In this document: positions 19,113 through 25,660 of the stretch, one piece after another
Layout of the letters: each line of letters begins with the position of its first letter
Position numbering within the stretch: position 1 is the stretch's first letter
DNA from: Gammaproteobacteria bacterium Milos-ODIII6
Lineage (GTDB): Bacteria > Pseudomonadota > Gammaproteobacteria > Chromatiales > Chromatiaceae
Direction: 5' to 3'
DNA length: 64,000 nt
Assembly: GCA_029228645.1 (NCBI GenBank)
Contig: JAPTHR010000006.1
Span: 180,664-244,663 of the forward strand
Position numbers and translations under genes: made by a program
The notes under the pieces: model-generated
Database searches by the model: none
What the model saw: the letters and a program-made list of their open reading frames with translations, nothing else
Told to the model about the DNA's origin: nothing

Positions 19113-19245
19113 ACTGAATCCCGGCGTCGTCAGGGCCGTTCCTGTGAGGACCGATCCCCGGCGTCGTTCGGGGGCAGGGACGGGACGCTGAAACACTTAT
19201 CCAGGAACAGGTGCTCAGGCCGGCCGCTGTTCTCCTCCGGATACG

Positions 19246-19273
19246 ATTTAACATAATATACATTATGCGCAAT
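19246..19273 (-). other. XerCD dif site (chromosome dimer resolution)
   Basis: Read on the minus strand, these 28 bases give an XerC arm ATTGCGCATAA, a central TGTATA and an XerD arm TTATGTTAAAT. This matches the E. coli dif site at 26 of 28 positions, differing only in the first two bases of the XerC arm. The site lies in a gene-free stretch between the core genes on its left (+ strand) and the metal island on its right (mostly - strand). That arrangement is what a replication terminus would look like. No second copy was seen in the window. Confidence 0.92.
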
Positions 19274-19319
19274 TCGAGATGCCGGTCCGAAGCCGCTACT
19301 GTCCTGTTCTCAAGCGAAA

Positions 19320-19345
19320 GCCCCGAAGACAACCGCCTTCGGGGC
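19320..19345 (-). terminator. Hairpin terminator after the cupredoxin gene
   Basis: A 9-bp inverted repeat (GCCCCGAAG with CTTCGGGGC) and 8-base loop lies 9 bases beyond the cupredoxin stop. The T run on the minus strand is short (CTTTCGCTT), so it is a modest terminator. It separates the island from the dif site. Confidence 0.55.
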
Positions 19346-19353
19346 CTTTCATC

Positions 19354-19917
19354 TCAATCGGCCAATATCACCGAGGTCGTCATTCCCGCTTCCGAATGCC
19401 CGGGAATGTTGCACGCGAATACCACTTGATCTTCTCCGGTAAACGCCCACACCAGGTCCCGTGTTTGCCCAGGATCAAGCGTGACCGAATTGGGATCCTT
19501 ATGCACCATGTCCGGCGTCTGGCGCATCATCGCTCGATGCGCGTCCTGCTCAGCTGCGCTGCCGATCGAGAATTCATGTCGAATGGCCCCGGTATTGCGG
19601 ACAACAAACCGCACTACGTCCCCTCGCTTCAGGTTCAGCGCTGGCGAGAACGTTAAGCGCATGCTGTCGAGCAGTTCCACGTCGATCGTGCGTGTCACAT
19701 TATTCGGATCGCCCTGTGAACCAACGGCGCTTGCCATATGGCCACCCTGAGCGTGACCGTGCCCATCTGCATGCATACCGCCATGCGGATGGCCTGAAGC
19801 AGTCTCTGCTGTATCACCGCCAGAATGACCGCCATCATGGAAACCGGCTGCCCATATACCCGGGCTGATCAAAGACGCACCCAGTACCAGGATCCGTATC
19901 TTTTTTTTATGAAACAT
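19354..19917 (-). CDS. Periplasmic cupredoxin with His-rich N terminus
   Basis: A 187-residue exported type 1 blue-copper protein. A signal peptide (1-24, ends GIWAAG) precedes a His/Gly-rich linker (about 25-62 with ten or so His), then a cupredoxin domain. The four copper ligands are visible: H114 (IRHEFSI), C169, H174 and M179 in CNIPGHSEAGM. It would bind copper and carry electrons in the periplasm, like azurin or plastocyanin relatives in copper islands. It follows the YVTN-propeller and cytochrome genes on the same strand and may receive electrons from, or give them to, that pair (inference). Confidence 0.88.
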   Translation of the reverse strand: MFHKKKIRILVLGASLISPGIWAAGFHDGGHSGGDTAETASGHPHGGMHADGHGHAQGGHMASAVGSQGDPNNVTRTIDVELLDSMRLTFSPALNLKRGDVVRFVVRNTGAIRHEFSIGSAAEQDAHRAMMRQTPDMVHKDPNSVTLDPGQTRDLVWAFTGEDQVVFACNIPGHSEAGMTTSVILAD

Positions 19918-20037
19918 CTCTCATTCCTCTTTCTCATTTAAGGGCCACAAGCGACCCGACTTGCTGGCGATGCGCGCAGGCCATGCCCCGTGGGATGGCT
20001 GGAACGACTGGCACAGGGCGCTGCACCGTGACATCGA

Positions 20038-21027
20038 TCAGTTAACGATCGCCATCTGATGCCCTTCTCCGCTCGGTAGCGGGATTTCTCCAACTACGCT
20101 CAGGCTTTCCTGATCGATAACCCAAATCTTGGGCTCCTTGCGGCTGGACACGTAGACTTTGTTTGTGCCCCTTATTGCGTTCAGATGATAAGGAGCCGGC
20201 GCCAGTTCGATACTGCGCACCTCGCCGGAACGGGTATTCACCGCGACCAGCTTGTTATCCTGCTTTGAGCTGGCGAATAAGGTAACCCCATCATCTCCAA
20301 TATCCAGACCGTGAACGCTGCGTCCAATAGTGAAGCTGCGTGTGACTTTTCCGTCGGCTATCGATACTTCGGACACCACGCCAGCGCGCGGATTGGTGAC
20401 ATAGATTTTCGATTCATCCCGGGAGAAAACCATGTGTTCAGGAGCTGGACCGGCATCCAGTGTGCGGAGTACTTTCCAGGATCCCAGGTCTATTTCGCTG
20501 ATGGTCCCGTTACCGCTGTTGCTGACGTATGCTTTTTTCGCATCATCCTTGATCACTGTGTAATTTGGCGCCGGACCGGTAGCTAGGGTTTTTACAATCT
20601 GGTTGCTGTTTACATCCAGTACGCTGATACCACCACGGGTGGGATGTGTCGAAAGAACATATCGACCATCCGAGGTGATGGCCTGATGGTGAGTCCACCC
20701 ATCCACCGCCACTGTCGCCATTACGTGGCCATGCGCAGGATGGACCACAAAAAGATCGCTGTTGGGCTTGCCTTCCGGCGCGTCTTTCTGTGGCGGCCTT
20801 TCCTGCAGGCTGCCTGCAATCAGGTATTCACCGTCCGGTGTGGCGACAAGCCCGTGTGGATTGGTCACGCCCGGGTAAGTCTGCGTAATCGTGTCATTTG
20901 CCGCATCCACTGCTATCACGCTATTCGCCGAACCCAAGGGGATATATACCGTGGGGGCTGCAATCAGTGCCTGTGATATGCCGCCGATCAGAATTGTCAA
21001 AACCAGTCTCTTTTTCATGCACTTCAT
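20038..21027 (-). CDS. Periplasmic YVTN beta-propeller protein, copy 1
   Basis: A 329-residue exported protein. A signal peptide (about 1-23, ends LIAAP) precedes seven propeller-type repeats of the YncE/YVTN family (for example SANSVIAVDAAND, NSNQIVKTLATG, GTISEIDLGSWKVLRTLDAG). No catalytic residues are obvious. It starts 2 bases after the cytochrome c stop. A second copy of the same pair lies at 36542-37908 with roughly 85% similar protein by eye. The tight pairing suggests a cytochrome partner or substrate scaffold in the periplasm. Confidence 0.88.
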   Translation of the reverse strand: MKCMKKRLVLTILIGGISQALIAAPTVYIPLGSANSVIAVDAANDTITQTYPGVTNPHGLVATPDGEYLIAGSLQERPPQKDAPEGKPNSDLFVVHPAHGHVMATVAVDGWTHHQAITSDGRYVLSTHPTRGGISVLDVNSNQIVKTLATGPAPNYTVIKDDAKKAYVSNSGNGTISEIDLGSWKVLRTLDAGPAPEHMVFSRDESKIYVTNPRAGVVSEVSIADGKVTRSFTIGRSVHGLDIGDDGVTLFASSKQDNKLVAVNTRSGEVRSIELAPAPYHLNAIRGTNKVYVSSRKEPKIWVIDQESLSVVGEIPLPSGEGHQMAIVN

Positions 21028-21029
21028 TT

Positions 21030-21413
21030 CTAATCTCCGATGTTGGGCTTAGGGCCTAACTCGTTGCTTCCGAAGGTGGTGCGCAGGTAACGAACGAGTC
21101 CAGAAATCTCCGCGTCCGTCAGGTTTTTGTTGCCACCGTTTGGCGGCATAACGATACCGCCCGATGATGAATCGATTCCCTGCCGGATCACCGCAAACAG
21201 CTCCTGATCGCTCTTTTTCAGAGCGCCGTTGGGGTCCGTTAGATCATGGACGCCTGGCATGGCGCCGGTGCCATCGGAACCGTGACAGGCAATACAACTC
21301 CCCATGTATATGCTTTCAACATCGGACACCATCTCCCCCCGCGAGTTAAGAGCGGTGAGAAGGCTGATAAGTATCAAAGCGATTTTCCACACCTGAGTCA
21401 TCCTCTTTCCCAT
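21030..21413 (-). CDS. Small class I cytochrome c, copy 1
   Basis: A 127-residue exported monoheme cytochrome c. A signal peptide (about 1-27) precedes the heme site CIACH and a distal methionine in GGIVMPPNGGN. The ATG at 21413 is chosen over a TTG one codon earlier because of its TTGAGG ribosome site. A GTTAC-box promoter lies at 21503-21517. With the propeller gene behind it this forms a two-gene unit that is duplicated at 36542-37908. Confidence 0.9.
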   Translation of the reverse strand: MGKRMTQVWKIALILISLLTALNSRGEMVSDVESIYMGSCIACHGSDGTGAMPGVHDLTDPNGALKKSDQELFAVIRQGIDSSSGGIVMPPNGGNKNLTDAEISGLVRYLRTTFGSNELGPKPNIGD

Positions 21414-21707
21414 CAAGCGGCCTCAATTGATCCTTGGCAATGGGCCTGATGGGTATTTAAGTGCTTTCATGTATCCCGAATGTTGCTATGCAGGTGATTT
21501 TTGTAACGCTGCGTAACACGCCCTTTCTGCCAGGCGCGTGATCCCGGGAAGCCGCTTGCCAGATATACAACTCAGTAACAGATGCGCTGAAACACCCGGC
21601 CGAGTTTCGCGAGAAGTCGGTGTGGCAGATCCTGGGTCGGGGATTCGGTGAAAGATATTTCCGGGCGGTCTGGGTGTCGCGGCCCACAGAACGGCAATTG
21701 CGTCCTT
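21414..21707. other. Promoter and spacer region upstream of cytochrome c copy 1
   Basis: Holds the GTTAC-box promoter of the cytochrome/propeller pair (about 21460-21520). The rest (21520-21707) shows no convincing gene. The minus-strand reading there is Ser/Arg-rich and looks like an out-of-frame shadow. Confidence 0.6.
21503..21517 (-). promoter_or_regulatory. GTTAC-N5-GTTAC operator, cytochrome c copy 1 promoter
   Basis: On the minus strand GTTAC-GCAGC-GTTAC is followed after exactly 27 nt by GATACA (21470-21475), a likely -10 element. The whole stretch down to 21420 is closely matched at 38284-38382, including ATTCGGGATACA. Confidence 0.75.
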
Positions 21708-22109
21708 TTATCGTTGATGATGACGCCCTACTCCTGGATGATGACGCCCTACTCCTGCGCCAGGGGGAGGTTTGGAGCAACATGTTGGCCGATGTGCCGC
21801 ATTGTCGCGACGATTAACATCCAAGGTATTCAGCCATGTTATCCGCATCCTGCGCCAAAAACTGGCAGGTGCGGCCAGGTTGGTAGCATCCAGGACCTTT
21901 TGGATATCACCTGCCGTGGTTGCACGAACGTCGTACGAGACCCGTAACCGGGTTCTATCCGAAGTGACGGTTACTTCCAACACATCAGGCAACTCACCGA
22001 TAGTTTCATATTCCTCGTCAAGATTATTTGGTTTGGGAACTGAAATATCGAATGATCGACTAACTCGTGTTTCCGGTTCACCCGCTTGATTAGGTATTGC
22101 CTGGTTCAT
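21708..22109 (-). CDS. HMA-like protein without CxxC, with Cys-Cys and His tail, copy 1
   Basis: 133 residues, cytoplasmic by lack of a signal. The central part (about 18-80) looks like a heavy-metal-associated alpha/beta fold (RSFDISVP, VLEVTVTSDRTRLRVSYDV, IQKVLDATNLAAP) but has no CxxC. A basic segment FWRRMRITWLNTLDVNRRDNAAHRP is followed by CCSKPPPGAG, and the end is a tandem GVGRHH repeat. A close relative lies at 44624-44998 and a more distant one at 37905-38279. Each is in a GTTAC-box operon. Probably a metal-binding protein of unknown role. Confidence 0.7.
   Translation of the reverse strand: MNQAIPNQAGEPETRVSRSFDISVPKPNNLDEEYETIGELPDVLEVTVTSDRTRLRVSYDVRATTAGDIQKVLDATNLAAPASFWRRMRITWLNTLDVNRRDNAAHRPTCCSKPPPGAGVGRHHPGVGRHHQR
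21716..21757 (-). repeat. Perfect 21-bp tandem duplication encoding a His repeat
   Basis: Two identical 21-bp units (21716-21736 and 21737-21757) encode the C-terminal repeat GVGRHHP/GVGRHHQ of the HMA-like protein. The paralog at 44624 has only GAGVKHHH, so this looks like a recent in-frame expansion of a metal-binding tail. Confidence 0.9.
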
Positions 22110-22164
22110 TCGCCATTACCTCCCTTGTGGCACCGGCGCTTCCTTCCGGCATCGCTTTTTACAA

Positions 22165-22635
22165 CTAGTAGGCCCCTCGCAGATAAAAATCGAATGGCTG
22201 GTCGATTTTCGATCGCTGCGAGTCGTTTATTACGGAAATCAGATCCTGCGCCGCCTGATGCACGGCGGCTCTCTGCTCCCAATGCGACGCCATGGCGCTG
22301 GTATGGTCACTGAAGGTTTGGGAAAAACCGCCAAGCCTGGTTTTCTCGTGTAGGGTGCGCGACTTTTGCGCATGTGCTGTTAGCTGCGAGGCAAACGCAT
22401 TCCACGGACCTTCCTGATCTGGCGTGATTGCCAGATCCTGCTTGACTGTGGCCAGGCGGGCTTCGATATGTGCTGTGCTCCACATCGCGGCACCGTAGCC
22501 CATCCCCGGACTATGGAATCCCGTGGCGTGATGCCCGTAGAACCCGCCTCCCGAGTGGTGTAAGCCATAGGTCAGGAGTACGCCTGCACCCAGCAGTCCT
22601 GTAACGACAACCAGTGATTTCATGGCTGTGTTCAT
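22165..22635 (-). CDS. Spy/CpxP-like periplasmic protein, copy 1
   Basis: About 156 residues. An N-terminal hydrophobic segment (VVVTGLLGAGVLLTYG) precedes a His/Gly-rich patch and an all-helical region with ITPDQEGPWNAF, a variant of the LTxxQ motif of Spy/CpxP chaperones. The product ends DFYLRGAY. Start choice: ATG at 22635, though 22650 and 22623 are in frame. It heads a unit with the HMA-like gene behind a GTTAC-box promoter. The copy at 45352-45804 is interrupted by a stop codon. Likely role: metal-stress chaperone or metal sensor in the periplasm. Confidence 0.75.
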   Translation of the reverse strand: MNTAMKSLVVVTGLLGAGVLLTYGLHHSGGGFYGHHATGFHSPGMGYGAAMWSTAHIEARLATVKQDLAITPDQEGPWNAFASQLTAHAQKSRTLHEKTRLGGFSQTFSDHTSAMASHWEQRAAVHQAAQDLISVINDSQRSKIDQPFDFYLRGAY

Positions 22636-22735
22636 CGTCGCTCTCGTCATATGAATGGAAAACGGCCATCCGATTTCCCTTGTGTTCAGTTAAGGAGAAT
22701 GACGTATCAGGGACATTGCGCCTTAAGGCACTTTT

Positions 22736-22750
22736 GTAACAGCGTGTAAC
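22736..22750 (-). promoter_or_regulatory. GTTAC-N5-GTTAC operator, Spy-like copy 1 promoter
   Basis: Minus strand GTTAC-ACGCT-GTTAC with GATACG (22703-22708) exactly 27 nt downstream as a -10 candidate. It lies 100 bases upstream of the Spy-like start. Confidence 0.75.
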
Positions 22751-22756
22751 CAGGGC

Positions 22757-22912
22757 CAGTTCCAACTCGGCGACTCAAACGGATATTCTCGAACTATTGC
22801 GAAACTGCTTGAGTTGCAGCGTGTTGCCTCGAGAGTGCTGCGGATTGCGCGTGCGGCGCCGAACGCCGAAGTGTCCCGTTTCTGGGATAACCTATTGGGT
22901 CTTGGTGTTTAA
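22757..22912 (+). pseudogene. Possible 3' remnant of a plus-strand gene
   Basis: A frame open from at least 22757 to TAA at 22910-22912 has protein-like, helix-rich composition (AKLLELQRVASRVLRIARAA, then EVSRFWDNLLGLGV) but no start codon or ribosome site. It may be the tail of a gene whose 5' part was lost when the island formed. The rest of the 22651-22970 gap holds only the GTTAC-box promoter. Confidence 0.3.
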
Positions 22913-22970
22913 TTCCGGAGGGTTTCGTTTATTCGGGAACAAGGCTTTTGGGTGTGTAGATACCCCGGTC

Positions 22971-23495
22971 TTAATGCTCCGCAAAGGAAGTCCTTCGGCC
23001 GTCGGATCCGATGGCATACACCGTGTACTTCACGGGTTCTCTTCCGGGTACTTCCATCCCCGGCGAACCCACGGGCATACCGGGAACCGCGAGTCCTTTG
23101 ATCGATGGTTTGCGCACCAGAAGGTTTCTTACATCCTGCGCGGGAACATGCCCTTCGATGAAGTAGCCTTCGACAACCGCGGTATGGCAGGACCGCATGT
23201 TCCTCGGGACACCCTGGGCGGTCTTGATCGGGTTGACGTCACGCTGGTTGCGGACCTCCACGTCGAAGCCTGCCTTTTCCATGTGTTCGATCCACTTGCC
23301 GCAGCAGCCGCAGTTGGGGTCTTTGTAAACCACCATATCTGCCGCTACGCTGTCTCGATCTATTGCAATCACGCCGACGGCGGCAATGACCGCTAACGAC
23401 AAGCCCAGCACCCAGGGTCCCTTTTGAGAACGATCGACCCTGGTTTCCTTACTCTCGGGATTGTCTGCTTTTGCCTTCTTATGACGTTTCGTCAT
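22971..23495 (-). CDS. DUF411 metal-binding protein
   Basis: 174 residues. A basic N terminus and one hydrophobic anchor (about 28-47, WVLGLSLAVIAAVGVIAI) precede a DUF411 domain. It has VVYKDPNCGCCGKWIEHM, a thioredoxin-like CxCC metal/redox motif, and ends with the family's VPGMPVGSPGME region. DUF411 proteins are periplasmic and are common in copper and silver resistance loci. AAGGAG precedes the start. It is the last gene of a likely operon with a lipoprotein cytochrome c and a DUF4399 gene. Confidence 0.88.
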   Translation of the reverse strand: MTKRHKKAKADNPESKETRVDRSQKGPWVLGLSLAVIAAVGVIAIDRDSVAADMVVYKDPNCGCCGKWIEHMEKAGFDVEVRNQRDVNPIKTAQGVPRNMRSCHTAVVEGYFIEGHVPAQDVRNLLVRKPSIKGLAVPGMPVGSPGMEVPGREPVKYTVYAIGSDGRRTSFAEH

Positions 23496-23506
23496 CTCTA
23501 TTCTCC

Positions 23507-23989
23507 TTATCTCGATCCACGCGATTCCTGATCGATTTTTTGCCAGCGCTGGTAGATTTCCTCGTTCCAGTTCGACTGAACCCAGGCGATCACCTGGTCG
23601 ATCTGTTCAGGCGATAGCTTTTCCTGGAATCCGGGCATGCTGCCGCCGAGCTTCTGGCCGCCTTCACGGACCACGCGTCGCAGGACACTACGCGGGTGAT
23701 GCCAGGCATGTGCTGTACCGTCGAGTGGTGGCGGCGGCAGGCGCCCCTCGGCATCCCGTTGCTGCCAGTTGGGCGTCCCGCTGGCCTCGGGGCCGTGACA
23801 GCCGGCGCAGTTCTCCCCGAACAGCAAGGCCCCTGCCCGCACCTGGGCTTGCGTAAACCAGCGCGACGTAACGACCGGTCTGTCAACCGGCAGCGAAACA
23901 TTCTTTCCTGGACGTTCCGCTTCCTCTGAATCGCCGCCACAAGCCGCGGTCAGCAGTGCAAGGAGGGAGATCAGGACGGGTTTGAACAT
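23507..23989 (-). CDS. Cytochrome c lipoprotein
   Basis: 160 residues with a lipoprotein signal (lipobox LTAAC, Cys at 17), so anchored to a membrane on the periplasmic side. The heme site is CAGCH, with a conserved LPPPPL...HAWHHP segment and a likely axial Met in GSMPGF. A paralog without lipobox is at 55349-55792, sharing LPPPPL, HAWHHP and GGSMP. It lies between DUF4399 and DUF411 genes with 11-21 base gaps. Possibly an electron acceptor for the copper-oxidising proteins nearby. Confidence 0.87.
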   Translation of the reverse strand: MFKPVLISLLALLTAACGGDSEEAERPGKNVSLPVDRPVVTSRWFTQAQVRAGALLFGENCAGCHGPEASGTPNWQQRDAEGRLPPPPLDGTAHAWHHPRSVLRRVVREGGQKLGGSMPGFQEKLSPEQIDQVIAWVQSNWNEEIYQRWQKIDQESRGSR

Positions 23990-24010
23990 TGAATTGTCTC
24001 CATGATCGTC

Positions 24011-24436
24011 TCATTGCACGGTGATCGTGATGCGCTCAGAGAACAGGGCCGGGTCCTGGGGCTCGTGGTCTTCATCACCGAGCAATAGCTGCAGGGTATG
24101 CGGCCCTGGTGGCAGTTCGATCACTGCCTCGGTTTCACCGCCATCGAAATGCAGGTGCTGGGCGTCATGTGGAATCGGTTCATCGAGGTCCGGTAGATTC
24201 TCCAGGTCAACCAATAGGTGGTGGTGTCCTGCGGTGTGACGGATCTTCCCGGTGGTGCCTGCTGCAGTGATCCCGAAGCCTTCGATGCCGAATTGCACCT
24301 TGAAGGGACTGCTGACCACGGCGCCATCTTCGAGACCGATAAAAAACACCCGCGCGTGGTCTGGCGGTGTGTGGGCCAGAAGCGCCCCCGAGGCGAGGTA
24401 AAGCCCCAAGGTGCCGATCAGGTTGGCGATACGCAT
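24011..24436 (-). CDS. DUF4399 periplasmic protein
   Basis: About 141 residues. A signal peptide (ends ALLAHT) precedes a beta-rich domain with VFFIGLEDGAVVSSPFKVQFGIEGFGI and HHHLLVDL...PPGPHTLQLLLGD, typical of DUF4399. The frame opens further upstream, but the ATG at 24436 is preceded by GGAGGAGGG and gives a proper signal peptide. The HHHL and HAQHLHF segments could bind metal. It is the first gene of an operon with cytochrome c and DUF411. Confidence 0.82.
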   Translation of the reverse strand: MRIANLIGTLGLYLASGALLAHTPPDHARVFFIGLEDGAVVSSPFKVQFGIEGFGITAAGTTGKIRHTAGHHHLLVDLENLPDLDEPIPHDAQHLHFDGGETEAVIELPPGPHTLQLLLGDEDHEPQDPALFSERITITVQ

Positions 24437-24540
24437 AACAGTGTGCCCTCCTCCTATCAAAACGATGTCCGCAAGCCAAGGATCGACTACGCCATTGACT
24501 GTTTTGGCGGTGATATGTGCAAACCCGGCCATTCGTCGGG

Positions 24541-24654
24541 CTTGCGCTTCCGGTTAAATCCGATGTGTGGTGCAACCCTTCGTCTCACTCCTTAGCGTAG
24601 ACGCAAATCCGCCTGCAGGACGGCATCCTGCTTGAGTGCGACCTGCTCTGAGTC
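24541..24654 (-). pseudogene. Relic of a second copB (C-terminal part)
   Basis: Minus-strand translation gives LQADLRLR, a stop, then VRRRVAPHIGFNRKRKP. This aligns with QAGLRLRYEVKREFAPYLGINWNRKLG of the intact CopB at 24941-25657. The DNA also matches over the CTGCAGG-GGATTTGCGTCTACGCTA stretch. There is no start or full frame. It lies just beyond the SHOCT gene that follows copB, pointing to a decayed copB duplicate. Confidence 0.65.
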
Positions 24655-24657
24655 ACC

Positions 24658-24870
24658 CTATTCCAGGTCCTTCTTCATTCGCTCAAAGGTCTCGTGATCA
24701 ATCTCGCCCTTCGCATAGCGTTCCTTGAGTATTTCCATCGGTGACCGCCTGCCGTTTGATGGTCCGCCGCCGCTCATGCCGGCTTTTACCGCCCACGCGA
24801 TGACGAGAATCAGCAGCAACCAGAAAATCCACATGAAACCCCATCCGAAAAAACCGTGTCCTTCATACAT
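24658..24870 (-). CDS. SHOCT-domain small membrane protein, copy 1
   Basis: 70 residues: MYEGHGFFGWGFMWIFW followed by one membrane helix (about 12-32) and a C-terminal SHOCT motif (EILKERYAKGEIDHETFERMKKDLE). The ATG at 24870 has AAGGTG upstream; a GTG three codons earlier is also open. The copy at 45077-45295 shares MYEGxGxxxxxFMWIFW. SHOCT motifs are thought to mediate oligomer formation. Such genes are frequent in copper islands, but their role is unknown. Confidence 0.85.
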   Translation of the reverse strand: MYEGHGFFGWGFMWIFWLLLILVIAWAVKAGMSGGGPSNGRRSPMEILKERYAKGEIDHETFERMKKDLE

Positions 24871-24940
24871 GGCAGTCACCTTTCAAGCTGTGTTCCCGAG
24901 TCAATTCCCGGACTCTCAGTTTGCTTCTTCAATTGGTTTT

Positions 24941-25657
24941 TCAGAACCAAGCCCGCAGGCCAACGACGATCTGCAGGTCATCGACCGTTTCACCAGCGCT
25001 ACGTGCCAACCCCGCGGTCTCTCCGAGCTTGCGGTTCCAGTTGATCCCGAGGTACGGCGCAAATTCACGCTTCACCTCATAGCGAAGACGCAAACCTGCC
25101 TGCATGTCGGCAAGGCCCGCTCCGATATCTCGAGCCCGGTCATCCTTGCTATAGAGATTGACCTCTAATTCCGGCGACAGCACGACCCTCTGAGTGAACA
25201 TCCATTCGTATTCCGCGGATAGGCGCACATTGACTTGTTTGTCTTCGTTCACGAAGGCCGCTGCGTCGACCTCAAACCAGTAAGGGGCCAGGCCTTTGAT
25301 GCCAAAAGCAGCCCAGGTCTGATCAGGTTCCGGCTTGGCGTCGTGCCGCAGACCAACCTGGACATCCCAGAACGGCGCGACCGCCCGGCTATACAGTGCC
25401 TGCACTTCCAGTTCTTCGAGGTCGCCGTCGACCTTTTCCGCATCGATCTTGAACCAGGCCTTGTGCAGGTCCTTACCGATCCACGCATCGGCCTCCAGCA
25501 CCAACGGATCGGGACCGTCAGTAGAGCGATACTCAAACTGATCAATCATCACCATGGTGAGTATGGGGTCGTCACCCATTGCCGCTTGTGCCTGACCAAA
25601 GGTGGCCAATGCCGCCAGGTAGGCCACGAGAGTTTTCTTCTGTTTCATCATGTTCAT
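24941..25657 (-). CDS. copB: Copper resistance outer-membrane protein CopB
   Basis: 238 residues: signal peptide (ends AQA), then an outer-membrane beta-barrel with EYRSTDGPDPLVLEADAWIGKD, LRLRYEVKREFAPYLGINW and a terminal aromatic residue (LRAWF), as needed for barrel assembly. It lacks the long Met/His-rich N-terminal region of Pseudomonas CopB, so it is a short form. It starts 3 bases after the copA stop, the usual copAB pair. Role: copper binding or passage at the outer membrane. Confidence 0.93.
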   Translation of the reverse strand: MNMMKQKKTLVAYLAALATFGQAQAAMGDDPILTMVMIDQFEYRSTDGPDPLVLEADAWIGKDLHKAWFKIDAEKVDGDLEELEVQALYSRAVAPFWDVQVGLRHDAKPEPDQTWAAFGIKGLAPYWFEVDAAAFVNEDKQVNVRLSAEYEWMFTQRVVLSPELEVNLYSKDDRARDIGAGLADMQAGLRLRYEVKREFAPYLGINWNRKLGETAGLARSAGETVDDLQIVVGLRAWF

Positions 25658-25660
25658 CCC

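Noticed and set aside
20009..20031. TGGCAC...TGCA sequence resembling a sigma-54 promoter
   Set aside because: GG and GC are 11, not 10, bases apart and the position after the propeller gene does not suit a promoter for the cupredoxin.
21457..21783. 108-codon minus-strand frame between cytochrome c and the HMA-like gene
   Set aside because: Ser/Arg-rich, overlaps the GTTAC-box promoter and the real HMA-like gene in another frame.
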